In this document: positions 41,255 to 49,439 of the stretch, in pieces
Numbering within the stretch: position 1 is the stretch's first letter
Layout: each line of letters opens with the position of its first letter
Assembly (NCBI GenBank): GCA_023653115.1
Contig: JAMNXO010000001.1
Span: 186,001-250,000, forward strand
Length of the DNA: 64,000 nucleotides
Direction of reading: 5' to 3'
Source: Erythrobacter sp.
GTDB taxonomy: Bacteria > Pseudomonadota > Alphaproteobacteria > Sphingomonadales > Sphingomonadaceae
Program-made: the position numbers and the translations under genes
The notes under the pieces: generated by a model
Database searches by the model: none
What the model was told of the DNA's origin: nothing
The model's input: the letters and a program-made list of their open reading frames with translations, nothing else

Positions 41255-42313
41255 ATGAAGATTGCAGTCCTGCCCGGCGACGGGATTGGCCCCGAAGTCA
41301 CGGCCGAGGCCGTGGCGGTGCTCGAAGCCTTGTCGCTGCCCGGATTGACCCTGTTCGAAGGCGATGTCGGCGGGATCGCCTACAAGCGCCACGGCCATCC
41401 GCTTCCGCAAGAAACGCTCGATATGGCGCGCACCGCCGATGCGATCCTGTTCGGCGCGGTGGGCGATCCGGATTGCGATGATCTCGAGCGCGCGCTGCGC
41501 CCCGAGCAGGCGATTCTCGGCCTGCGCAAGCATCTCGGCCTGTTTGCCAACCTGCGCCCGGCGCGGGTGTTTGCGGGGCTGGAGCATCTCTCCCCGCTGC
41601 GCGCCGATATTGCCGCCGGGCTTGATATGCTGATCGTGCGCGAGTTGACCGGAGACGTCTATTTCGGCGCCAAGGGCCGCCGTGTCACCGCTGCGGGCGA
41701 GCACGAGGGCTGGGACGAGATGAGCTATGCCGAGGCCGAAGTGCGCCGCATCGCCCATGTCGCCTTCCGCGCTGCCGAAGCGGGCGGTCATCCGGTCACC
41801 AGCGTCGACAAGGCCAATGTGCTCGAAACCAGCCAGCTGTGGCGCGATGTGGTGATCGAGGTGGCCGGCGAGTATCCCGATGTGCCGCTTGATCACATGT
41901 ATGTCGATAATGCCGCGATGCAGGTGGTGAGCCACCCCGATCGCTTCGGTGTGGTGCTGACCGGCAATCTGTTCGGCGACATCCTGTCCGATCTGGCGAG
42001 TGCGGCGGTCGGCTCCATCGGCCTGCTGCCAAGCGCCTCGCTGGGCGAGCGCGAGACGGAATTCGGCACCTTTGGCCTCTACGAACCGATCCATGGCAGC
42101 GCGCCCGATATTGCCGGTCAGGGCAAGGCCAATCCCCTCGCAACGATTCTGTCTGCCGCGATGTTGCTGCGCCATTCCTTCGGTCTGGATGCCGAGGCGG
42201 CGCGGATCGAGGACGCGGTGGCTGCCGCGCTGGCAGACGGGTTCCTTGGCGGTGATCTGGGCGGAAGCCACGGCACCGCCGCCATTGGCGAAGCGGTGCG
42301 CGCGCGCTTGTAA
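41255..42313 (+). CDS. leuB: 3-isopropylmalate dehydrogenase
   Basis: A 352-residue beta-decarboxylating dehydrogenase beginning [14 protein letters not shown]. Substrate-binding arginines are in N-L-R-P-A-R and [11 protein letters not shown]; the metal-binding block is [11 protein letters not shown], and NAD specificity is shown by H-G-S-A-P-D-I-A-G. It catalyses the third step of leucine synthesis in the cytoplasm. Confidence 0.96.
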   Translation: MKIAVLPGDGIGPEVTAEAVAVLEALSLPGLTLFEGDVGGIAYKRHGHPLPQETLDMARTADAILFGAVGDPDCDDLERALRPEQAILGLRKHLGLFANLRPARVFAGLEHLSPLRADIAAGLDMLIVRELTGDVYFGAKGRRVTAAGEHEGWDEMSYAEAEVRRIAHVAFRAAEAGGHPVTSVDKANVLETSQLWRDVVIEVAGEYPDVPLDHMYVDNAAMQVVSHPDRFGVVLTGNLFGDILSDLASAAVGSIGLLPSASLGERETEFGTFGLYEPIHGSAPDIAGQGKANPLATILSAAMLLRHSFGLDAEAARIEDAVAAALADGFLGGDLGGSHGTAAIGEAVRARL

Positions 42314-42317
42314 TACC

Positions 42318-43412
42318 ATGCCGCTCGAGCTTGCCATCATCCTGCCGACTCTCAACGAGCGCGGCAATCTGGCCTCGCTGGTGACGCGGATTTCCGGCGC
42401 GATGGGCGAGAACGCGGGCTGGGAAGTGATCATCGTCGATGATGACAGCCGCGACGGCACGGCGGACGAAGCACGCGCGCTGGCGCTCACTGACAGCCAT
42501 GTGCGGGTGATCCAGCGCATCGGGCGGCGCGGACTGGCGAGCGCCGCGATCGAAGGCTTCTGCGCCACCGCCGCGCCTTTTGTGGCGGTGATGGATGCCG
42601 ATCACCAGCACGATCCCGCACTGCTTCCGAAGATGCTGGCGGCATTAAAGGCGGGAGAGGCCGACATCTGCGTCGCCAGCCGCTTTGCCGAAGGCGCGAG
42701 CACCGCGGACTGGGCTGCACCGGAACGTGAGCGCCTGTCGACCTTTGCCAATGGTCTTGCCCGGCGGCTGACCGGGGTGGAACTCACCGATCCGATGAGC
42801 GGCTATTTCATGCTACCTGCCGCCGCCGCGCGCGCGCTGGTTCCGCGCTTGTCGGGGATCGGCTTCAAGATCCTGCTCGATCTGCTGGCGACGGCCAATA
42901 CGCCCATGCGGGTCAAGGAATTCCCCCTCAATTTCGCCGCCCGCCTGACAGGAGAAAGCAAGCTGGACCGCGCCATTCTGTTCGATTTTCTCGCCGGGCT
43001 TTACGACAAGACGCTCGGCCGGGTGATCCCGACCCGTTTCGCCCTGTTCGGCACTGTCGGCGCGCTGGGCGTCGGGGTGCATTTTGCGGTGCTGACCGTG
43101 CTGCTGTTCGCCTTTGGCGAGCGGTTCGCGCTAGCGCAGACGGCGGCGGTGCTGGTGGCGATGAGCTTCAACTTCTGGCTCAACAACTGGCTGACCTATC
43201 GCGACAAGCGGCTGACCGGCTGGAGCGCCCTGCTGCGCGGTTGGCTGGGCTTTATCGCGACCTGCGCGGTGGGCGCCTTCGCCAATGTCGCGATCGCTAC
43301 GTTCCTGGAAGGGCGGGGCGTGTTCTGGGCGCTCGCGGCGCTTGCGGGCATCGTGGTGGGTTCGGTGTGGAACTACGCCCTGTCGAGCCGTTTTGTGTGG
43401 GGTAGGTTTTGA
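42318..43412 (+). CDS. GT2 dolichol-phosphate-mannose-synthase-like glycosyltransferase fused to GtrA domain
   Basis: A 364-residue fusion. Residues 1-225 are a GT-A glycosyltransferase (I-I-L-P-T-L-N-E-R-G-N, I-V-D-D-D-S-R-D-G-T, V-M-D-A-D-H-Q-H-D-P), similar to polyprenyl-phosphate sugar synthases. Residues 235-364 form a four-helix GtrA-like domain (F-A-L-F-G-T-V-G-A-L-G). Such fusions make and flip a polyprenyl-linked sugar across the inner membrane. A GT39 transferase gene 380 bp away on the other strand may be the acceptor enzyme. Confidence 0.9.
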   Translation: MPLELAIILPTLNERGNLASLVTRISGAMGENAGWEVIIVDDDSRDGTADEARALALTDSHVRVIQRIGRRGLASAAIEGFCATAAPFVAVMDADHQHDPALLPKMLAALKAGEADICVASRFAEGASTADWAAPERERLSTFANGLARRLTGVELTDPMSGYFMLPAAAARALVPRLSGIGFKILLDLLATANTPMRVKEFPLNFAARLTGESKLDRAILFDFLAGLYDKTLGRVIPTRFALFGTVGALGVGVHFAVLTVLLFAFGERFALAQTAAVLVAMSFNFWLNNWLTYRDKRLTGWSALLRGWLGFIATCAVGAFANVAIATFLEGRGVFWALAALAGIVVGSVWNYALSSRFVWGRF

Positions 43413-43421
43413 CGCTTCTCT

Positions 43422-43790
43422 CGTCATTGCGAGCGCAGCGAAGCAATCCATGGCCTAACCATTCAGTTCGAAGAACAAGTCCCGCCACTCCGGATTCCCG
43501 GTTTCGATCAGAGCGATCTTCGCCTTTCGCGACCCGCCCTTGATCTGCTTTTCGCGCGTGATCGCGTGCTCCATTGTGGCATGGAGTTCAAACCACACGA
43601 GCCGTTTGCAATTGTGCTTGGCCGTGAACCCTTCGACAATTCCTTCGCGGTGTTGCCAAACGCGTTGCGGCAAATCCGACGTCACGCCTGTGTAGAGCGT
43701 TCCATTTTTGTGGTTCGCCATGATGTAGACTGCGGGCTCAAACTCGGACGTTCGGTTCATGGATTGCTTCGCCTTCGGCTCGCAATGACG
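43422..43790. mobile_element. Candidate REP-bounded GIY-YIG element
   Basis: Two inverted REP-like repeats (43422-43453 and 43758-43790, about 32 bp) enclose one small GIY-YIG ORF exactly: its stop codon is 1 bp inside the left repeat and its start codon ATG is the outermost CAT of the right repeat. The layout resembles a miniature transposon-like unit. No target-site duplication was recognised. Confidence 0.5.
43455..43760 (-). CDS. Small GIY-YIG nuclease domain protein
   Basis: A 101-residue protein comprising one GIY-YIG domain: V-Y-I-M-A-N near the N-terminus, L-Y-T-G-V-T-S-D-L, R-V-W-Q-H, then the region E-H-A-I-T-R-E-K-Q-I-K with the catalytic Glu. YhbQ-type proteins of this size are common, but this one lies exactly between inverted REP-like repeats, and its initiation codon is part of one repeat. 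It may act on the repeats as an endonuclease (inference). Confidence 0.85.
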   Translation of the reverse strand: MNRTSEFEPAVYIMANHKNGTLYTGVTSDLPQRVWQHREGIVEGFTAKHNCKRLVWFELHATMEHAITREKQIKGGSRKAKIALIETGNPEWRDLFFELNG

Positions 43791-43794
43791 AGGT

Positions 43795-45129
43795 TTACCG
43801 CCACCCGTCGAGCCACATCCACTTCACGTAACTCGCTGCGCCCAGCAGCGGGGCGGCGGAGAGGATGCGGTAGAACACCGCGAACACCGCCACAGAAGCA
43901 ATCGGGATCGCCCAGCCGATGCCCTTCGTGTCCGCGTTGCGGCGCAGGTCCGATGCCGTGAGCGCGAGGGCTGCGAGCAGGAAGAAATGCGGCACGAAAT
44001 AGTGGTAATAGAACTGCACCGGCTTGGGCGCGATCAGCCACAGGCCGAGGCTGGCTGAATAGCCGATCACCACCGCCAGCTTGGCCCACTGGCTGCGCCA
44101 CAATCCGCTGGCGAGGCACCACAGCAGCGCGGGCAACCCGATCAGCATTGTCAGCGGATTGCCGATCAGCAGCACGCCGCGCTGCGCCCCGTCGGTCATC
44201 TCGTAAAGATACCAGATCGCGCGTGTGTTCAGCATCCATTGCGGCCAGGTGCTCTGGTACTGGTGGGGCGTGAGCACCTGCTGCTGCAGGCTGAGAATCT
44301 CGCCGTGGAAGCCGATCAGGCCCTGTTCGGCGAGCGGCGAGGGGCGCAGATATTCCGCCAGCCAATAGCCCGGCACAAAGGTCAGCGCATAGGCAGCAAG
44401 CGGCACAATACCGAGCCACACGAAGGCCTCGACCAGCGTTATTCCCGGCACGGGCGCACCGCGGCGGCTGAGGAACAACCGGCGGCGACCGGCCCCGAGC
44501 CGCGCCGCGAAGAAAGCAAGGCCCGGCAGCATGGCGAGGGGAATCGCGTTCCACTTGGCGCCCATCGCGCAGCCCAGCGCGATGCCGGTGAGCGCGAGGC
44601 GCCAGTGGCCCTTCTCCGGCTCGCGCACGGCAGCGGAAAACTGCCATGCCGCCACCGCAAGAAACGCCGCCATGAAGATATCGAGCATCGCGATGCGCGA
44701 CTGGATGAAGAGGTGAAAGCCGCTTGCCAGCAACACCCCGAAGGCAAGCGTGGCGAAGCGATCCATGCTGGCGTGCCACAGCGCGCGCATGCTTGCGAAC
44801 AGCGCCAGCGTGCCGGCCGCCCACGACATGATCCGCCAGCCCAGCGGATTATCGCCCAGCAGCATCATGCCGGCCGCGATCAGCTCCTTGCCCAGCAGCG
44901 GGTGTTCGCGGTTGAGATATTCGCCGTGCCCGCCCTGCATAAGCGCGAGTAGCGACCGCGCAGCGGGGAGGTAATGCACCTCGTCGAAGAATGGCTGCGA
45001 GGGGATCCCTAGCCGCCAGCCTGCCAGCAGCGCGTAAAGCCCGGTCAGCAGCAGGCACCACGCGAGCGGATCACGCGGGTGAACCGGCGGGGCGGTGTCG
45101 AGCGGGGAGGGGGCGTGCGCGGCTGCCAT
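43795..45129 (-). CDS. GT39-type (dolichyl/polyprenyl-phosphate-mannose) protein or glycan mannosyltransferase
   Basis: A 444-residue multi-spanning protein of the PMT family. The first periplasmic loop has F-F-D-E-V-H-Y with the acidic catalytic pair, followed by H-P-L-L-G-K. About ten hydrophobic helices are seen, and the C-terminal PMT_4TMC-like region includes Y-Y-H-Y-F-V-P-H. It uses a polyprenyl-phosphate sugar as donor in the periplasm, perhaps that made by the GT2-GtrA fusion next door. ATG 45129; the tail ends at a REP-like repeat. Confidence 0.85.
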   Translation of the reverse strand: MAAAHAPSPLDTAPPVHPRDPLAWCLLLTGLYALLAGWRLGIPSQPFFDEVHYLPAARSLLALMQGGHGEYLNREHPLLGKELIAAGMMLLGDNPLGWRIMSWAAGTLALFASMRALWHASMDRFATLAFGVLLASGFHLFIQSRIAMLDIFMAAFLAVAAWQFSAAVREPEKGHWRLALTGIALGCAMGAKWNAIPLAMLPGLAFFAARLGAGRRRLFLSRRGAPVPGITLVEAFVWLGIVPLAAYALTFVPGYWLAEYLRPSPLAEQGLIGFHGEILSLQQQVLTPHQYQSTWPQWMLNTRAIWYLYEMTDGAQRGVLLIGNPLTMLIGLPALLWCLASGLWRSQWAKLAVVIGYSASLGLWLIAPKPVQFYYHYFVPHFFLLAALALTASDLRRNADTKGIGWAIPIASVAVFAVFYRILSAAPLLGAASYVKWMWLDGWR

Positions 45130-45173
45130 GCCCGCGCCGCTTAGGGCAGGGGTAAGTGCCTTCGCAAGCGGGA

Positions 45174-45578
45174 TTATGGCTTGGTTGCCGTAGCCCGCTC
45201 CAGCCAGAACAGGCGCGCGCACATGGCCAGCAGGCCGATGCTGGCGGTGGCAAGGATCAAGGCGGTCCACAGCGGCAGGCTCATTCCCTGCGCACGGGCA
45301 CGCGGCGCGATCAGGAACAGTGCGACGGTGACCGCAATCAGCAGATCCCACCAGACTTGCACGCCCCACAGGTTGCTGGTGTGGTTGGCGAGCACCGGCA
45401 TCAGCCCCTCGGCCCAGATGGTGACGCCCGAATAGGCCGCAAATCCGCCCGCCACCGCAGCGGCGAGGGCGGGGCTGCCGATCGTTTCGCGCCGCGCCAG
45501 CACCCAGCCAACTGCCACCAGAATGGCGGCAATTCCGCCGATAAACAGCGCGACGTAGGGGGTAAGGGCGAGGTCCAT
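45174..45578 (-). CDS. Hypothetical four-helix membrane protein
   Basis: A 134-residue protein with four hydrophobic segments and the motif N-H-T-S-N-L-W-G-V-Q-V-W-W-D-L between the second and third. No function is known. The gene is divergent from a TetR regulator, with two copies of a palindrome in between, so it is probably the regulator's target. Confidence 0.7.
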   Translation of the reverse strand: MDLALTPYVALFIGGIAAILVAVGWVLARRETIGSPALAAAVAGGFAAYSGVTIWAEGLMPVLANHTSNLWGVQVWWDLLIAVTVALFLIAPRARAQGMSLPLWTALILATASIGLLAMCARLFWLERATATKP

Positions 45579-45598
45579 GAGAGTGTCTCCGAGAGATC

Positions 45599-45646
45599 TG
45601 TAGCGATTGCTACATTGGCTTGTAGCATCGTGTAGCGATTGCTACA
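45599..45646. promoter_or_regulatory. Twin TetR-type operators
   Basis: TGTAGCGATTGCTACA occurs twice, at 45599-45614 and 45631-45646, centres 32 bp (three helical turns) apart. Arms TGTAGC/GCTACA are perfect around a GATT centre; a half-site TTGTAGC lies between. They sit in the divergent region upstream of the TetR gene and the membrane protein gene. Confidence 0.75.
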
Positions 45647-45654
45647 AGAGCTCG

Positions 45655-46215
45655 ATGCCACCGCCGCCATCCAAGCCGCCGATGAGCAAGGACAGCCTGC
45701 TGCCGCTGCTGGCGCAGCACGTGCTGGCCCATGGCTTGGGGCAGGCGAGCCTGCGTCCGCTGGCCAAGGCTGCGGGCACATCGGACCGGATGCTGCTCTA
45801 TCATTTCGGCACCAAGGAGGCGCTGATTGCCGAACTGCTCGGCTATCTCGCGCGCACCTATGCCGCCACGCTCGATGCCGCGCTGGCAGGCGAGCGGCCG
45901 GTTACACGCGGGCAGGTGGTCGCCCGCATTCTCAAACACGCGCGCCATCCGGCAACGCAACCCTTCACCGCGCTATGGTGGGAAATTGTCGCCGGGGCTG
46001 CGCGCGGCGTCGATAGCTACCGCGCCGCCGCGCAGGCGATGATGGACGAATTGCTCGGCTGGCTAGAAGGGCAGATGCCGGCTGGTGATCCTGATCCCAA
46101 GGGCGGGGCGCGCTATCTGCTCACGCTCATCGAAGGCACGCTGATGCTGGCTGCGATCGGCCACGAAGGCACTGCGCGTGACGGCCTGCTTGCGAGCGGG
46201 CTTGCAGCGTCCTAG
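45655..46215 (+). CDS. TetR family transcriptional regulator
   Basis: A 186-residue regulator with the N-terminal HTH (A-S-L-R-P-L-A-K-A-A-G-T-S-D-R-M-L-L-Y-H-F-G-T-K-E). The ligand domain covers residues 70-180. ATG 45655 overlaps the end of the operator region; ATG 45682 (M-S-K-D-S) is an alternative. It probably represses itself and the divergent membrane protein gene through the twin palindromes at 45599-45646. Confidence 0.9.
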   Translation: MPPPPSKPPMSKDSLLPLLAQHVLAHGLGQASLRPLAKAAGTSDRMLLYHFGTKEALIAELLGYLARTYAATLDAALAGERPVTRGQVVARILKHARHPATQPFTALWWEIVAGAARGVDSYRAAAQAMMDELLGWLEGQMPAGDPDPKGGARYLLTLIEGTLMLAAIGHEGTARDGLLASGLAAS

Positions 46216-46226
46216 AGGGCCTCCCC

Positions 46227-47444
46227 ATGAAAAAGACCACCGGAATGGACCGCGCCGCCACTCAGAACTGGCGCCCCGCCACCAAGGCGCTGCGCGGCGG
46301 CACCTGGCGCAGCGAACATGGCGAGACCAGCGAGGCGCTGTTCCTCACCTCGGGCTACACCTACGACGACGCCCAGACCGTGGCGGACCGTTTTGCCGGC
46401 ACCGCGCAAGGCATGACCTATTCGCGGCTGCAGAACCCCACCGTCGCCATGCTCGAAGAACGCATCGCGCTGATGGAGGGGGCCGAGGCGTGCCGCGCGC
46501 AGGCGAGCGGGATGGCGGCGATGACGGCGGCGCTGCTGTGCCAGCTTTCGGCGGGCGACCACGTTGTTGCCGCGCGTGCCGCCTTCGGGAGCTGCCGCTG
46601 GCTGTGCGATACCCTGCTGCCCAAGTTCGGGATCGACGTCACCATCATCGACAGCGCCGATAATGCCGCGTGGGAAGCCGCGATCCGGCCCAACACCAAG
46701 GTGTTCTTTTTCGAGACCCCTGCCAACCCGACGCTCGATATCGTCGATCTCGCCCATGTGTGCGGCGTGGCGCGCGCGCACGGGATCACCAGCGTGGTCG
46801 ACAATGCCTTTGCCTCGCCGGTATTGCAGCGCCCGATGGCGTTCGGTGCGGATGTGGTGGCCTATTCCGCCACCAAGCTGATGGACGGGCAGGGCCGCGT
46901 GCTGGCAGGCGCGATCTGCGCCAGCAAGCAGTGGATCGACGACGTGCTGATGCCGTTCCAGCGCAACACCGGCCCGACATTGAGCGCCTTCAATGCCTGG
47001 GTGGTGCTGAAGGGGCTGGAGACACTGCCCCTGCGCGCCTTCAAGCAGTCCGAGCAGGCGGTGGCGCTGGGCGAATTCCTCGAACCGCGGGTTGTGGCGG
47101 CGGGCGGGCATCTGCTCCACCCCGGCCTGCCGAGCCACCCGCGCCACGCGCTGGCGATGCAGCAGATGGATGCGACAGGGCCTATCTTCGCGCTCGATGT
47201 CGGCACGCGGGCGCGGGCCTTTGCGGTGCTCGATGCGCTGAAGCTGATCGATATCTCGAACAATATCGGCGATGCGCGCAGCCTGATGTGCCATCCGGCC
47301 TCCAGCACCCACGCCAATATGGGCGACGAGGCGCGGGCGGCGATGGGCGTGACCGAAGGCCTGCTGCGCATCAATGTCGGGCTCGAGGATATTGCCGATC
47401 TGATCGAGGACATGGATCAAGCGCTCGCCGCGGCAGGAATATAG
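46227..47444 (+). CDS. metZ: O-succinylhomoserine sulfhydrylase
   Basis: A 405-residue Cys/Met-metabolism PLP enzyme. The PLP lysine is in A-Y-S-A-T-K-L-M-D-G-Q-G-R, with Y-S-R-L-Q-N-P-T near residue 70 and the C-terminal H-P-A-S-S-T-H-A. The sequence is closer to MetZ than to cystathionine gamma-synthase. It joins sulfide to O-succinylhomoserine, forming homocysteine. It starts 11 nt after the TetR stop and may share its transcript. Confidence 0.92.
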   Translation: MKKTTGMDRAATQNWRPATKALRGGTWRSEHGETSEALFLTSGYTYDDAQTVADRFAGTAQGMTYSRLQNPTVAMLEERIALMEGAEACRAQASGMAAMTAALLCQLSAGDHVVAARAAFGSCRWLCDTLLPKFGIDVTIIDSADNAAWEAAIRPNTKVFFFETPANPTLDIVDLAHVCGVARAHGITSVVDNAFASPVLQRPMAFGADVVAYSATKLMDGQGRVLAGAICASKQWIDDVLMPFQRNTGPTLSAFNAWVVLKGLETLPLRAFKQSEQAVALGEFLEPRVVAAGGHLLHPGLPSHPRHALAMQQMDATGPIFALDVGTRARAFAVLDALKLIDISNNIGDARSLMCHPASSTHANMGDEARAAMGVTEGLLRINVGLEDIADLIEDMDQALAAAGI

Positions 47445-47596
47445 CCGCGCAAACGGCGCGCGGCGCACGGCTCGCGCCATTTTGGACACGGTTCGTCTTG
47501 GGTAGGCAGCGCGTTTCGCGCAAAGGACATCGGTGCGCGCCAGCCGCGTGCTAAATGCCCTTTAACCTCTGAAGCGAAACGGTTATTCTGCGCGCC

Positions 47597-48784
47597 ATGG
47601 CCCCGAATGATGATCCCTTCTGGCAGGCTGCGGCCTCCCATGTTGCAGAGCTTGGCCTGCCCGCCGGCGCGGTTTTCGCAGGCTCCGGTTTCCAGGCGCT
47701 CCTGCCCGGTTGCCGCACCATCGACAGCCCGCTCGCTCCCGATTTCCCCGCCGCCTTCGTGCTCCACAAAGGCAGGCTGGATGAAGTGCCCTCGGCCCTG
47801 CTGCTGGCCGCGCTTGATCGCTATGCGGTCAGTTTCGCCAACGAGGTGTTCTTGGTGCTCTCGCAGACCGGCTCTCCGGTCGCGGCAGACAATCCGCACG
47901 TGCCGGGGCGCGAAGCCTTGCTGACGGCCGCGATCGAAGCGCACGAGCGCAAGCCTGCTGCCGCCCCGCCGCTGCAGGAGCGCAAGCGGATGCCGGCGGT
48001 GCATGTCGGGCAGGGGCGGGTGCTGCTGGAAAGCGCCTTCGGCCATCTGATGCTGGTGAACGGGGGCGACACCGCGATTGTCCCGCACCTGATCCGCGAC
48101 GGCTTCTTTGACCGCAATCTCACCAACGTCATCGATTCGATGCTCGTCAGCGGCATGACCTTCATCGATATCGGTGCCAATTGCGGCACCTACACGATCT
48201 ATGGCGCGGCGCGGGTCGGGCGCGAGGGCCGCGTGATCGCGATCGAGGCGGCGCCGGCGATTTCCGCGCTGCTGCAGGAAACCGTGGCGATGAACGGGGC
48301 GGAGCACTGGTGCGAGGTTCTGGGCTGCGCCGCCGGGGCCGAACCCGGCACGCTGGTGCTCCACACCTTCGCCTCGCGCCAGGGCGGCAACACCGTGCTG
48401 CCCGAGATTGCCGATGTCGCGCGCGAGGCGCTGGGGGAGACCGTCGAGACGGTCGAGATCCCGTGCCGCACGCTGGATGATATCGTGGCCGAGCGCGATC
48501 TGTCCCGCATCGATCTGATCAAGATCGACGTCGAGGGGTTCGAGCGCGAGGTGCTGCTCGGCGGGCGGGCCACGCTGATGCGCTATCGCCCGAAGCTGAT
48601 CATCGAGTGGCACAATGCCTTCTTCGACAAGCGGCCCGGATCGGCGCAGGTGCTCTATGACCTGCTCACCACCGAGCTGCGCTACAGCTTGCATCGTATC
48701 GAGCAGGGTGCAACAACCCGTCCGGTCGTGTTGGACGATCTGCGGCACGGCCATGCCGATCTGGTGGCCCTGCCATTGCCCTGA
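47597..48784 (+). CDS. FkbM family methyltransferase
   Basis: A 395-residue protein. The last 250 residues hold an FkbM Rossmann methyltransferase with the SAM loop F-I-D-I-G-A-N-C-G-T-Y-T, the acidic residue in I-A-I-E-A and the segment D-L-I-K-I-D-V-E-G-F-E. The first 150 residues have no recognisable domain. Likely acts on a saccharide or a secondary metabolite. The following gene starts 11 nt downstream. Confidence 0.88.
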   Translation: MAPNDDPFWQAAASHVAELGLPAGAVFAGSGFQALLPGCRTIDSPLAPDFPAAFVLHKGRLDEVPSALLLAALDRYAVSFANEVFLVLSQTGSPVAADNPHVPGREALLTAAIEAHERKPAAAPPLQERKRMPAVHVGQGRVLLESAFGHLMLVNGGDTAIVPHLIRDGFFDRNLTNVIDSMLVSGMTFIDIGANCGTYTIYGAARVGREGRVIAIEAAPAISALLQETVAMNGAEHWCEVLGCAAGAEPGTLVLHTFASRQGGNTVLPEIADVAREALGETVETVEIPCRTLDDIVAERDLSRIDLIKIDVEGFEREVLLGGRATLMRYRPKLIIEWHNAFFDKRPGSAQVLYDLLTTELRYSLHRIEQGATTRPVVLDDLRHGHADLVALPLP

Positions 48785-48795
48785 CGGGAGAATTC

Positions 48796-49404
48796 ATGGC
48801 TGCCCGCGTTGAACTGGTCTTCGATTTCGTCAGCCCCAACGCCTATCTGGTGTGGTGGCCCCTGCGCGAGCTGGTGAACCGTTACGAGGCGAGCCTTGAT
48901 GTGGTGCCGGTGTTCCTCGGCGGGATGCACAAGCTCACTGGCAATGCCCCGCCGATGATCCGCGACGCCGAGGTCAAGGGCAAGAACGACTACGCGATGC
49001 TGGAAATGCAGCGCTTCATCACCAAGCACGCTTTACGCAAATACCGCCTCCACCCGCAATTCCCGTTCAACTCGATCACTTTGCAGCGGATGCTCTACGC
49101 CGCCGATCAGGACGGGCGCGGGGTGCAGTTTGCCGAAGGCCTGCTGCGCCCGATCTGGGAAGAGGGGCTCGACATTTCCTCGCCCGAGGCCATCGGCGCG
49201 GCAGTGGTGGCGGCCGGTTTCGACGCCGCCGACCTTGTCGCCCGCGCGCAGACCGATGACATCAAACAGGGCCTTGTTGCCAACACCGACGCGGCGGTCG
49301 CCCGCGGCGCCTTCGGCATCCCGACCATGTGGGTGAACGGGACGGAGATGTTCTTCGGCAAGGAACGCTTGGGCCAGATCGAGGAACTGCTCGCCAAGGG
49401 GTGA
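48796..49404 (+). CDS. 2-hydroxychromene-2-carboxylate isomerase family protein (DsbA-like/GST kappa)
   Basis: A 202-residue thioredoxin-fold protein. F-D-F-V-S-P-N-A-Y-L near the N-terminus has the catalytic Ser of HCCA isomerases in place of the DsbA Cys, and G-A-F-G-I-P-T-M-W-V-N-G is the cis-Pro loop. Relatives isomerise an intermediate of naphthalene degradation with glutathione; no other aromatic pathway genes are near, so the substrate is open. Confidence 0.88.
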   Translation: MAARVELVFDFVSPNAYLVWWPLRELVNRYEASLDVVPVFLGGMHKLTGNAPPMIRDAEVKGKNDYAMLEMQRFITKHALRKYRLHPQFPFNSITLQRMLYAADQDGRGVQFAEGLLRPIWEEGLDISSPEAIGAAVVAAGFDAADLVARAQTDDIKQGLVANTDAAVARGAFGIPTMWVNGTEMFFGKERLGQIEELLAKG

Positions 49405-49439
49405 GGGGAGCGGGCGGCGGGTTCCAGTCTGAAACCGAG

